A stretch of 5,708 bases of DNA from Thermodesulfovibrionales bacterium (GTDB lineage Bacteria > Nitrospirota > Thermodesulfovibrionia > Thermodesulfovibrionales > SM23-35), in NCBI GenBank assembly GCA_020062205.1, contig JAGUWT010000071.1, positions 1 through 5,708 of the forward strand, given 5' to 3'. The translations under genes were made by a program, and so were the position numbers. Every line of letters begins with the position of its first letter. Within the stretch, counting starts at the first letter, position 1. The notes under the pieces were generated by a model that ran no database searches, was not told the origin of the DNA, and saw nothing but the letters and a program-made list of their open reading frames with translations. Positions 1-5,310 of this stretch are shown in pieces.

Positions 1-1
1 T

Positions 2-133
2 ATGGATCTGACAATGGAGATCATGCCTGATTCATCCTTCACAGGTAATTCCTACATCTTCTCAATGATAGATAATTACAAGGTTTCTCCTGGTTACTAT
101 GTAATACCGATAAAGAGCACTATATCCTTTTGA
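2..133 (+). CDS. 3' end of an unrecognised gene (partial)
   Basis: The second forward frame is open from the left edge of the window to a TGA at 131-133, giving 43 codons; the other two forward frames meet stops within the first 30 bases. The peptide ends in SPGYYVIPIKSTISF, a mix of hydrophobic and beta-type residues that reads like the end of a folded domain rather than random translation. I do not recognise the family. An ATG lies at position 2, but the gene more likely starts upstream of the window, since no SD can be seen. An open stretch of 43 codons can also arise by chance, so this call is tentative. Confidence 0.4.
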   Translation: MDLTMEIMPDSSFTGNSYIFSMIDNYKVSPGYYVIPIKSTISF

Positions 134-137
134 TGGT

Positions 138-166
138 TTGAAGATTTTCGATGTTTCTGGCATACT
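138..166 (+). promoter_or_regulatory. Possible extended -10 promoter for the deaminase gene
   Basis: TTGAAG (138-143, 4/6 match to TTGACA) is followed after 17 nt by CATACT (161-166, 4/6 match to TATAAT). The -10 is directly preceded by TGG (158-160), which fits the TGn extended -10 signature. Transcription would start near 173, leaving a leader of about 30 nt before the ATG at 202. The match is modest and the site follows directly after the upstream stop codon, so read-through from the preceding gene is equally possible. Confidence 0.3.
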
Positions 167-201
167 GAGTGCTGTTTTTTAAAGAGGAAAAAGATTTTCT
201 A

Positions 202-675
202 ATGAAGCAACATAAAAGGCTAAGGCCTAACTGGGACGAATACTTTATCGGTATTGCAAAGGCCGTCTCTACAAGGGCCACCTGTCTCAGAAGAAAATAT
301 GGTGCAGTCATTACGAAGGACAACATCATTGTGAGTACAGGCTATAATGGTGCTCCTTCAGGAATGAAGGACTGCCTTGAAGTAGGGAAATGCACGAGGA
401 AAGAGCTCCAGATTCCCCATGGTGAAAGATACGAGCTCTGTCACAGCATTCATGCAGAGGCGAATGCGATTATTCGTGCATCTGTTGATGAATTAAGAGA
501 CTCGACAATATATATTTCCGGGACTGATGATGATAACAACGAATGCAGTTCTGAACCGTGCGTGATGTGTAAAAGGATGATGCTCAATTCAAGGATAGCA
601 AGGGTTGTCTATTCAAATGGGAAGAAAGGATTTGTCATTGTTGACCCAAAGAAATGGCTCAAGAAAAGGGTTTAG
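202..675 (+). CDS. dCMP deaminase (ComEB/T4 Cd-like zinc cytidylate deaminase)
   Basis: This cytoplasmic enzyme would deaminate dCMP to dUMP, which feeds thymidylate synthase. The 157-residue product has the cytidine/deoxycytidylate deaminase signature: His84-Ala-Glu86 (zinc ligand and proton-shuttle Glu) and Pro119-Cys120-x2-Cys123 (two further zinc ligands). The N-terminal GAVI (34-37) and GYNGAPSG (47-54) blocks are typical of dCMP rather than free cytidine deaminases. Cys28 and Cys58 align, from memory, with Cys19 and Cys49 of the second zinc site of the T4 enzyme; Cys64 and Cys80 could complete such a site here. Members of this family are often regulated by dCTP and dTTP, but no regulation can be read from the sequence. 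The ATG at 202 is preferred over the in-frame GTG at 169, which would add an unlikely hydrophobic and charged leader; AGAGG at 183-187 is a somewhat distant SD (14 nt). The gene is followed at once by the epimerase gene, whose SD overlaps this stop. Confidence 0.93.
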   Translation: MKQHKRLRPNWDEYFIGIAKAVSTRATCLRRKYGAVITKDNIIVSTGYNGAPSGMKDCLEVGKCTRKELQIPHGERYELCHSIHAEANAIIRASVDELRDSTIYISGTDDDNNECSSEPCVMCKRMMLNSRIARVVYSNGKKGFVIVDPKKWLKKRV

Positions 676-678
676 GAG
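674..678 (+). promoter_or_regulatory. SD of the epimerase gene overlapping the deaminase stop
   Basis: AGGAG at 674-678 begins within the TAG stop (673-675) of the deaminase gene and lies 8 nt before the ATG at 687. It fixes the epimerase start at 687 rather than the upstream in-frame ATG at 654. Ribosomes terminating on the deaminase would uncover or occupy this site, so the two genes are probably translationally coupled. Confidence 0.75.
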
Positions 679-686
679 ATAAGGTT

Positions 687-1658
687 ATGAAGACTGTTCT
701 GGTGACCGGATGTGCTGGATTTATCGGATGGAAGGTATCACAGAGATTGCTTGAGGAAAAGATGAATGTTGTAGGTGTTGATAGCCTGAATGATTACTAC
801 GACCCACGATTAAAGGAATGGCGGCTCGCACAACTAAAAACAGTGAACGCATTCAATTTTCATCAATGTGACATAAGCAGTTTTGATGCAGTTAAAGCAG
901 TATTTGCAAATGATAAAATAGATGCTGTTATCAATCTCGCAGCGAGGGCAGGAGTAAGGGCATCTGTAGAAGACCCATGGGTTTATCTCGATACCAATGT
1001 AAAAGGCACTCTTAATCTCCTGGAATGCTGTAAGGAGTTCAGGGTTCAAAAGTTTGTGCTGGCATCCACCTCAAGCCTTTATGGTCTCAACGAAATGCCT
1101 TTCAGGGAAATAGACAGAACAGATGCTCCCCTTGCACCGTATTCAGCGACAAAAAAGGGTGCTGAGGTCCTCTGCTACAGCTACCATTATCTCTATGGCC
1201 TCGACATAAGCATACCAAGATATTTCACTGTCTATGGCCCTGCAGGAAGGCCTGACATGAGCATCTTTATCTTTATAAAAAATATAGACAATGGTATCCC
1301 GATAACTGTATTTGGAGATGGTAAGCAACAGAGGGATTTTTCATATGTAGACGATATAGCTGATGGAACCTTGAAATGCCTCCAGCCTTTCGGATATGAA
1401 ATATTCAATCTTGGCAATGACAACCCTGTCGGATTAATGTATGTGATAAACATGATAGAAGACCTTCTTGGTAAAAAAGCTGTTATAAAGTTCATACCAC
1501 GGCATCCTGCTGACGTCTTTGCCACATGGGCTCATATTGAGAAATCGAAAGAAAAATTGAACTGGTATCCAAAAACCACGATAGAAGAAGGCATCAAAAA
1601 AACTGTCGATTGGTATTTTGGAAACAGAGAATTTGTGAATAGTCTAAAAAGCCCGTAG
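687..1658 (+). CDS. NAD-dependent sugar epimerase, UDP-glucuronate 4-epimerase-like
   Basis: This is an extended short-chain dehydrogenase/reductase of 323 residues, a normal length for the group. The N-terminal Rossmann fold shows Gly8-x2-Gly11-x2-Gly14 for NAD binding. VDSLNDYYDPRLKEWRL (31-47) closely resembles UDP-glucuronate 4-epimerases. The catalytic set is visible: Thr128 in ASTSSLYG (Ser/Thr position), Tyr152 and Lys156 in YSATK. RYFTVYGPAGRPDM (178-191) and FGDGKQQRDFSYVDD (209-223) are the substrate-domain signatures of the same subgroup. The likely reaction is UDP-glucuronate to UDP-galacturonate, used in capsule, O-antigen or other surface polysaccharide; the exact nucleotide sugar cannot be proved from sequence. 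Pro177 replaces the Leu commonly found before RYFTVYG. The start at 687 is chosen by its SD. The gene follows the deaminase with an 11-nt gap, and no polysaccharide genes are visible nearby. Confidence 0.88.
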   Translation: MKTVLVTGCAGFIGWKVSQRLLEEKMNVVGVDSLNDYYDPRLKEWRLAQLKTVNAFNFHQCDISSFDAVKAVFANDKIDAVINLAARAGVRASVEDPWVYLDTNVKGTLNLLECCKEFRVQKFVLASTSSLYGLNEMPFREIDRTDAPLAPYSATKKGAEVLCYSYHYLYGLDISIPRYFTVYGPAGRPDMSIFIFIKNIDNGIPITVFGDGKQQRDFSYVDDIADGTLKCLQPFGYEIFNLGNDNPVGLMYVINMIEDLLGKKAVIKFIPRHPADVFATWAHIEKSKEKLNWYPKTTIEEGIKKTVDWYFGNREFVNSLKSP

Positions 1659-1669
1659 CCAAGTCTCAG

Positions 1670-1699
1670 TTCAATTCGCAACACATTCAATCCGCAACA
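1670..1699 (+). repeat. Two 14-nt direct repeats abutting the trxA promoter
   Basis: TTCAATTCGCAACA (1670-1683) and TTCAATCCGCAACA (1686-1699) differ at one position and are 16 nt apart centre to centre. The second copy ends exactly at the first base of the -35 box (1700). Paired direct half-sites at this place would suit a DNA-binding activator contacting RNA polymerase, but no particular regulator can be named. They may also be a small local duplication. Confidence 0.6.
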
Positions 1700-1729
1700 T
1701 TGACAAAGAATCTCTCTTGAAAATATAAT
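1700..1729 (+). promoter_or_regulatory. Consensus sigma70-type promoter of trxA
   Basis: The -35 is TTGACA (1700-1705) and the -10 is TATAAT (1724-1729), both exact matches, separated by 18 nt. Transcription should start about 1735-1737, giving a 5' leader of roughly 50 nt. This is the strongest promoter in the window and makes trxA independently transcribed from the deaminase-epimerase pair. Confidence 0.85.
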
Positions 1730-1749
1730 GTGTTAATCTAAGTTATTTC

Positions 1750-1769
1750 CCTCGGCACGTTGCGCGAGG
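1750..1769 (+). other. Leader hairpin upstream of the trxA SD
   Basis: CCTCG (1750-1754) pairs with CGAGG (1765-1769), and GC (1755-1756) can add to the stem with GC (1762-1763) across a one-base bulge. It ends 4 nt before the SD AGGAGG (1774-1779), so it should leave the ribosome site open while possibly stabilising the 5' end of the mRNA. There is no T-run after it, so it is not a terminator. Confidence 0.45.
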
Positions 1770-1784
1770 TTACAGGAGGTTTAT

Positions 1785-2117
1785 ATGGCAGAAGGCGTAT
1801 CGGAGGTTACATCAGCTACATGGGATAGCGAAGTGATCAAGGCTCAAGGACTTGTGATGGTAGATTTCTGGGCGCCATGGTGTGGCCCTTGCAGGATTGT
1901 TGCACCTTTAGTTCAGGAGTTAGCAAAGGAGTATGCCGGAAGGGTAAAATTTTTAAAGCTGAATACTGATGAAAGCTCGGATATTGCAAGTACATATAAG
2001 ATTATGGGAATCCCTACCCTTATGTTTTTAAAAGATGGCCGTAAGGTTGAACAGATAGTTGGTGCTGTCCCCAAGCAGCAGTTAAAGACATTGATAGAAT
2101 CTCTCCTGAATGCCTGA
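1785..2117 (+). CDS. trxA: Thioredoxin
   Basis: This is a 110-residue cytoplasmic thioredoxin that reduces disulfides in client proteins and is itself recycled by thioredoxin reductase. The whole fold is present: buried Asp27 in VDFWA (26-30), the redox centre Trp32-Cys33-Gly-Pro-Cys36, the cis-proline Pro77 in GIPT (75-78), and the FLKDG turn (81-85). Length and motifs match classical Trx1 with no signal peptide, so export is unlikely. The start is set by a perfect AGGAGG (1774-1779) 5 nt before the ATG. The gene is monocistronic by appearance: its own consensus promoter lies upstream, and hairpins plus a repeat element separate it from ffh. No thioredoxin reductase gene is in the window. 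Confidence 0.97.
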   Translation: MAEGVSEVTSATWDSEVIKAQGLVMVDFWAPWCGPCRIVAPLVQELAKEYAGRVKFLKLNTDESSDIASTYKIMGIPTLMFLKDGRKVEQIVGAVPKQQLKTLIESLLNA

Positions 2118-2145
2118 TGCCTCGCAACAAATCTCCGAGGTATCA
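2115..2145 (+). other. Hairpin starting at the trxA stop codon
   Basis: TGATGCCTCG (2115-2124) pairs with CGAGGTATCA (2136-2145), giving 10 bp with one G-T wobble and an 11-nt loop. The left arm begins with the TGA stop of trxA. No T-run follows, so it is not a canonical intrinsic terminator; protection of the mRNA 3' end or transcript processing is a reasonable inference. Confidence 0.5.
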
Positions 2146-2173
2146 AATACGCAAAGAAATTATGTACAAGTCT

Positions 2174-2264
2174 GTCATTCCGCACGTGATGCGGAATCCA
2201 GGTTCTCCTGTACAAACAGGATTCCAATTCTTTTTTTCTGGATTCCTGCTTCCGCAGGAATGAC
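2174..2264. repeat. Compound inverted repeat (REP-doublet or MITE-like)
   Basis: The element begins GTCATTCC (2174-2181) and ends with its complement GGAATGAC (2257-2264). Each end is its own hairpin: ATTCCGCA/TGCGGAAT (2177-2184, 2190-2197; 8 bp, 5-nt loop) and ATTCCTGC/GCAGGAAT (2242-2249, 2254-2261; 8 bp, 4-nt loop). The inner edges are also complementary: GGAATCCAG (2193-2201) and CTGGATTCC (2238-2246). A small third hairpin, CCTGT/ACAGG (2207-2220), lies in the centre. The arrangement is two head-to-head copies of one palindromic unit. Units of the form GTCATTCC...GGAATCCAG are, from memory, common dispersed intergenic repeats in many bacteria. It has no coding capacity and, at 91 nt, is far below IS size. 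Confidence 0.75.
2193..2237 (+). terminator. Possible intrinsic terminator of trxA inside the repeat
   Basis: GGAATCC (2193-2199) can pair with GGATTCC (2219-2225), and the stem is followed by AATTC and seven T (2231-2237). The alternative inner stem CCTGT/ACAGG also lies upstream of the T-run. The loop is long and the T-tract starts 5 nt after the stem, so efficiency may be modest. The same left arm can instead pair with 2177-2184, which would compete with the terminator form. Confidence 0.4.
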
Positions 2265-2288
2265 TGTAAATTAGAGAGCTGCAATAAT
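2260..2288 (+). promoter_or_regulatory. Possible ffh promoter with -35 in the repeat end
   Basis: ATGACT (2260-2265, 4/6 match to TTGACA) and AATAAT (2283-2288, 5/6 match to TATAAT) are 17 nt apart. Transcription would start near 2295, leaving a very short leader of about 15 nt with a GGGGA SD (2298-2302) 7 nt before the ffh ATG. The -35 overlaps the terminal GGAATGAC of the inverted repeat. Confidence 0.4.
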
Positions 2289-2309
2289 ATTATCAATGGG
2301 GATAAATAT

Positions 2310-3629
2310 ATGTTTGAAGCACTGAGTGAGAAATTAGAATCCATATTCAAACGATTAAGAGGAAAGGGTCTCTTAAAAGAAGAGGATGTTGAGGTTGCAC
2401 TCAAAGAGATACGGCTTGTCCTCTTAGAAGCTGATGTCAACTTCAAGGTTGTAAAAGATTTCACTCAGAAGATAAAAGAAAAGTCTATCGGCAAGGATGT
2501 CCTTGAAAGCCTTACCCCCGGGCAACAGGTTATAAAGATACTAAATGAAGAGCTCTGTGAACTACTCGGAAAGACAAATACAAGAATACAATTATCCCCT
2601 AATCCTCCGACTATCATAATGATGGTCGGACTGCACGGCTCGGGCAAGACCACGACATCTGCTAAATTAGCACGGCTTTTCAAAAAAGAAGGGAGAAGGC
2701 CGATGCTTGTGGCAGCAGACCTTCAGAGGCCTGCTGCAATAGACCAACTCGTGACACTTGGTGCTCAGATTGGCGTGCCTGTCTATCACTCGAGAGAAAC
2801 GAACAATCCCTTAACGCTCTGCCAGGATGCCGTTAAAAAGGCAAAGACTGATGCGAGAGACATCGTTCTCCTCGATACAGCGGGAAGATTACACATAGAT
2901 GAATCGCTGATGACCGAGTTACAGAAGATAAAGGAAAGTGTTGCACCAAAAGAGGTTATTTTTGTTGCAGATGCAATGACAGGACAAGATGCCGTCAACA
3001 TAGCAAAAAACTTTGAGGACCAGATAGGCATTGATGGGATCATACTCACCAAGATGGACGGTGATGCAAGAGGAGGAGCTGCTCTCTCTATCAGGGCAAT
3101 AACCGGGAAACCAATAAAATTTATTGGTGTCGGAGAAAAAATAGAGATGCTTGAGCCTTTTTATCCCGAAAGGATTGCCTCAAGGATACTAGGCATGGGT
3201 GATGTCCTGAGCCTGATAGAAAAGGCTCAAAAATCCTTTGACCAGAAAGAGGCTGAAAAACTCCAGAAAACGATATTAGATGAATCCTTTACCTTTGATG
3301 ACCTCAAAGACCATCTGAAAAAGTTGCGGAGCATGGGACCATTGGAAAATATACTCAGTATGATACCAGGCATGAATAAGATTAAGAATCTTGATGTTGA
3401 TGAAAGGGAAATTGTAAAGATCGAGGCAATCATAAACTCCATGACGAAAAAGGAGCGGAAAAATTACAATATCATTGATGGAAGCAGACGCAGAAGGATT
3501 GCCATAGGAAGTGGAACAACTGTTGCTGATGTAAACAGACTTGTCAAGCAGTATATTGAAATAAAGAGAATGCTCAAGATGTTTAAGGGCAAAAAAGGGT
3601 TCAAACTACCTAAATTCCTGCCATTTTAA
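2310..3629 (+). CDS. ffh: Signal recognition particle protein Ffh (SRP54 GTPase)
   Basis: Ffh binds 4.5S/6S SRP RNA and the signal sequences of nascent membrane proteins, then docks with FtsY at the membrane. The 439-residue product is complete. The N domain four-helix bundle covers about 1-90. The G domain carries the P-loop GLHGSGKTT (107-115), DLQRPAA (137-143), the G3 motif DTAGR (189-193), TKMDGDARGG (247-256, with the G4 motif TKMD) and GVGEK (273-277). The M domain (about 320-439) has the finger-loop region SMGPLENILSMIPGM (341-355) and the RNA-binding block DGSRRRRIAIGSGT (390-403). His109 stands where most Ffh proteins have Gln in the P-loop. The C-terminal tail after 425 is short and lysine-rich, with fewer methionines than some relatives. 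The ATG at 2310 is supported by GGGGA 7 nt upstream and by the normal MFEALSEKL start. The next gene, hrcA, has its own promoter 15 nt after this stop. The rpsP/rimM/trmD group often found beside ffh is absent. Confidence 0.97.
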   Translation: MFEALSEKLESIFKRLRGKGLLKEEDVEVALKEIRLVLLEADVNFKVVKDFTQKIKEKSIGKDVLESLTPGQQVIKILNEELCELLGKTNTRIQLSPNPPTIIMMVGLHGSGKTTTSAKLARLFKKEGRRPMLVAADLQRPAAIDQLVTLGAQIGVPVYHSRETNNPLTLCQDAVKKAKTDARDIVLLDTAGRLHIDESLMTELQKIKESVAPKEVIFVADAMTGQDAVNIAKNFEDQIGIDGIILTKMDGDARGGAALSIRAITGKPIKFIGVGEKIEMLEPFYPERIASRILGMGDVLSLIEKAQKSFDQKEAEKLQKTILDESFTFDDLKDHLKKLRSMGPLENILSMIPGMNKIKNLDVDEREIVKIEAIINSMTKKERKNYNIIDGSRRRRIAIGSGTTVADVNRLVKQYIEIKRMLKMFKGKKGFKLPKFLPF

Positions 3630-3643
3630 ATTCATACCCCTGC

Positions 3644-3673
3644 TTGACACATCGAACACATAATTGGTAAAGT
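3644..3673 (+). promoter_or_regulatory. Promoter of the hrcA-grpE-dnaK operon
   Basis: TTGACA (3644-3649, exact) is followed after 18 nt by TAAAGT (3668-3673, 4/6 match to TATAAT). The predicted start, about 3680, falls inside the CIRCE operator that begins 2 nt after the -10. This is the usual geometry of a vegetative sigma factor promoter repressed by HrcA, rather than a sigma32-type promoter. Confidence 0.75.
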
Positions 3674-3674
3674 A

Positions 3675-3701
3675 TTAGCACTCTACTACGGAGAGTGCTA
3701 A
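3675..3701 (+). promoter_or_regulatory. CIRCE operator (HrcA binding site)
   Basis: TTAGCACTC (3675-3683) and GAGTGCTAA (3693-3701) are perfect 9-bp inverted arms separated by the 9-nt spacer TACTACGGA. This is an exact match to the CIRCE consensus. HrcA dimers bind it at normal temperature and block transcription; on heat shock HrcA loses activity, because GroEL needed to keep it folded is titrated away. Its presence just before hrcA indicates autoregulation of the operon. The right part of the spacer and arm also holds GGAG (3690-3693), the only SD candidate for hrcA. Confidence 0.98.
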
Positions 3702-3704
3702 AAT

Positions 3705-4736
3705 ATGCTAATGATAGATGAAAGAAGCAAAAAAATCCTCTGTGCGATTGTCGAGAACTATATAAACCTCCCGGATCCTGTGGGATCAAGGACAGTGGCA
3801 AAGGGGCATCCGCTTGGACTCTCCCCTGCTACCATAAGGAATATAATGGCTGATCTTGAAGAGATGGGATTACTTACACAACCACACACATCAGCAGGCA
3901 GGGTACCAACAGACAGGGGTTACAGACTCTACGTTGATTCACTTCTGTTAGAAAGAGGGTCTACAGACATAGAACGCATTCAAGAAATCTATCTTAACCT
4001 CGAGACGTTAAGAGATAATATAGACATCCTTCTTGTTGAAACATCAAAAGCCATATCCATGGTTTCCCATTATCTCGGCATTGCAATGTCTCCCAAGCCC
4101 AATGTGACAACCCTGAACAAGATTGAACTCTTCAAGTACAAATCTGACAAATTGGCTGCAATCCTCTTTACCGATGAGGGAATGATTAAAAACAAACTAC
4201 TATCCCTTGACTCAGAAATTACGCAGAAGGATCTGAATAGAATTGCATCATATCTGAACTCGGAATTTTCCGGATATACACTTGATGAGATTCGCCTCAA
4301 GATTCTCAAAGAGATGTCGAGGGAAAAGACTATGTGCGACAGACTTATCTCAAGGGCGATCAGGATATGTCAGGAGGCATTATCATTTCCTTTTGGCGAC
4401 CTTTTTGTATCAGGTCTCTCAGAGGTACTCGAACTTCCTGATTTTGCGGATCTCCAGAAAATCAAAGAGCTATCAAGGGCAATTGAGGAAAAACACACTA
4501 TTATAAAGTTACTTGATAAACTCGCGGACCTTGACGGGGTACAGATAATAATTGGTTCAGAGAATTCAATGGATGAGATGAAAAAATTCAGCGTTGTCGT
4601 CTCATCATGCAAAGAGGACGGTAGACCGGTCGGTGTTGTTGGCATTATCGGTCCTACAAGAATGAACTATTTAAAGGCAATTTCAATCATTGATAATACA
4701 GCAAAATTTATTACAAGGATGCTTGGAGAAAGGTAG
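3705..4736 (+). CDS. hrcA: Heat-inducible transcription repressor HrcA
   Basis: HrcA is the cytoplasmic DNA-binding repressor of the CIRCE regulon (dnaK and usually groESL operons). The 343-residue product has normal family length. The N-terminal winged helix-turn-helix is clear: SRTVAK (28-33), SPATIRNIMADLEEMGLL (40-57), then the wing QPHTSAGRVPTDRGYRLYVD (59-78). The central and C-terminal parts hold the GAF-like dimerisation region, with IIIGSEN (281-287) and the closing VGIIGPTRMNYLKAISIID (312-330), both strongly conserved in HrcA. The ATG at 3705 lies 11 nt after GGAG (3690-3693); the next ATG at 3711 would be 17 nt away and is less likely. Only 3 nt separate the CIRCE operator from the start codon. 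The gene is first in the order hrcA-grpE-dnaK, with 25 nt to the proposed grpE start. Confidence 0.97.
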   Translation: MLMIDERSKKILCAIVENYINLPDPVGSRTVAKGHPLGLSPATIRNIMADLEEMGLLTQPHTSAGRVPTDRGYRLYVDSLLLERGSTDIERIQEIYLNLETLRDNIDILLVETSKAISMVSHYLGIAMSPKPNVTTLNKIELFKYKSDKLAAILFTDEGMIKNKLLSLDSEITQKDLNRIASYLNSEFSGYTLDEIRLKILKEMSREKTMCDRLISRAIRICQEALSFPFGDLFVSGLSEVLELPDFADLQKIKELSRAIEEKHTIIKLLDKLADLDGVQIIIGSENSMDEMKKFSVVVSSCKEDGRPVGVVGIIGPTRMNYLKAISIIDNTAKFITRMLGER

Positions 4737-4750
4737 GTCTACGACCTGTA

Positions 4751-4756
4751 AGGAGG
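4751..4756 (+). promoter_or_regulatory. Perfect SD that points to a TTG start for grpE
   Basis: AGGAGG at 4751-4756 lies 5 nt before TTG at 4762, the same spacing as for trxA. The nearest in-frame ATG codons (4777 and 4792) are 20 and 35 nt away from it. A weaker GAGGGA (4779-4784) precedes the ATG at 4792 by 7 nt, so a second initiation site is possible. Confidence 0.6.
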
Positions 4757-4761
4757 AAGCA

Positions 4762-5310
4762 TTGGAAGATCGTGAAATGAGGGAAGACGAAATGTCCATC
4801 ATTGAAGAAGGCACTGAGATAACCGAAGAACCTCCTGTGAGCGAAACAGAGAAACTTGCTGCTGAACTTCAGGAGATGAATGACAAATATGTAAGACTGT
4901 ATGCAGAATTCGAAAATTACAAGAAACGGGTCAATAGAGATAAAGAAGAACTTGTAAAATATGGTAATGAGAGTCTGTTGTATGAGTTACTTCCTGTAAT
5001 TGATAACCTCGAGATGGCATTGAGGCATTCCTCCAATGAGGCATCGAAAGGGCTTGTACAGGGAGTAGAAATAACCTTAAAGGAACTCCAGAGGACACTC
5101 GAAAAATTCGGACTGAGTGCTAGTGAGGCAACAGGGAAACCTTTTGACCCCTCAATACATCATGCTATGGCACAGATCGAGCGGGATGATGTTGATGAAA
5201 AGATAGTTGTGGAGGAATACAGGAAAGGATATATGTTAAAGGATAAGGTATTGAGGCCATCTCTTGTAGCGGTATCAAAGAAACCCGAAACAGTGAATAG
5301 TGAACAGTGA
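4762..5310 (+). CDS. grpE: Nucleotide exchange factor GrpE
   Basis: GrpE is the homodimeric cytoplasmic cochaperone that releases ADP from DnaK; in some bacteria it also acts as a thermosensor. From the TTG at 4762 the product has 182 residues, a normal length. An acidic, disordered N-terminus (1-30) is followed by the long paired helix with DKYVRLYAEFENYKKR (41-56), then ELLPVIDNLEMAL (75-87) of the four-helix bundle. The C-terminal beta domain that contacts DnaK is marked by GKPFDPSIHHAM (125-136) and EEYRKGYMLKDKVLRPSLVAV (151-171, a family signature). Start choice: TTG at 4762 has a perfect SD at 5 nt; ATG at 4792 (172 residues) has a weaker one, and both give an intact domain. An upstream in-frame ATG at 4690 lies inside hrcA and would add an unlikely leader. 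The last seven codons (ETVNSEQ) fall within or next to an inverted repeat that extends into the gap before dnaK. Confidence 0.95.
   Translation: MEDREMREDEMSIIEEGTEITEEPPVSETEKLAAELQEMNDKYVRLYAEFENYKKRVNRDKEELVKYGNESLLYELLPVIDNLEMALRHSSNEASKGLVQGVEITLKELQRTLEKFGLSASEATGKPFDPSIHHAMAQIERDDVDEKIVVEEYRKGYMLKDKVLRPSLVAVSKKPETVNSEQ

Noticed and set aside
116..180. AGCACT (116-121) and AGTGCT (168-173) followed by six T, as a terminator or CIRCE remnant
   Set aside because: The 46-nt loop and a 6-bp stem make a poor hairpin, and the spacing rules out CIRCE.
169..201. GTG start for the dCMP deaminase at 169
   Set aside because: It would add 11 residues not seen in the family and has no SD; the ATG at 202 gives a normal N-terminus.
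1913..2464. 183-codon open frame on the - strand across trxA, the gap and the start of ffh
   Set aside because: It runs antisense through two certain genes and the palindromic repeat, has no SD, and its low-complexity Ser/Leu-rich translation is typical of a shadow frame.
3630..3643. Intrinsic terminator after ffh
   Set aside because: No inverted repeat or T-run lies in the 14 nt between the ffh stop and the hrcA -35, so ffh transcripts probably read into the hrcA promoter region or end by another mechanism.
4370..4645. Antisense open frames within hrcA and other genes (also 1232-1525, 2786-3052, 5358-5690)
   Set aside because: All lie opposite strongly conserved coding sequence, have Ser/Phe/Ile-rich translations without domains, and lack ribosome sites.
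5093..5122. CIRCE-like half-site inside grpE (CACTC ... GAGTGCTA)
   Set aside because: The right arm matches 8 of 9 bases, but the left arm matches only the last five and the spacing is 14 instead of 9, so HrcA binding is unlikely.
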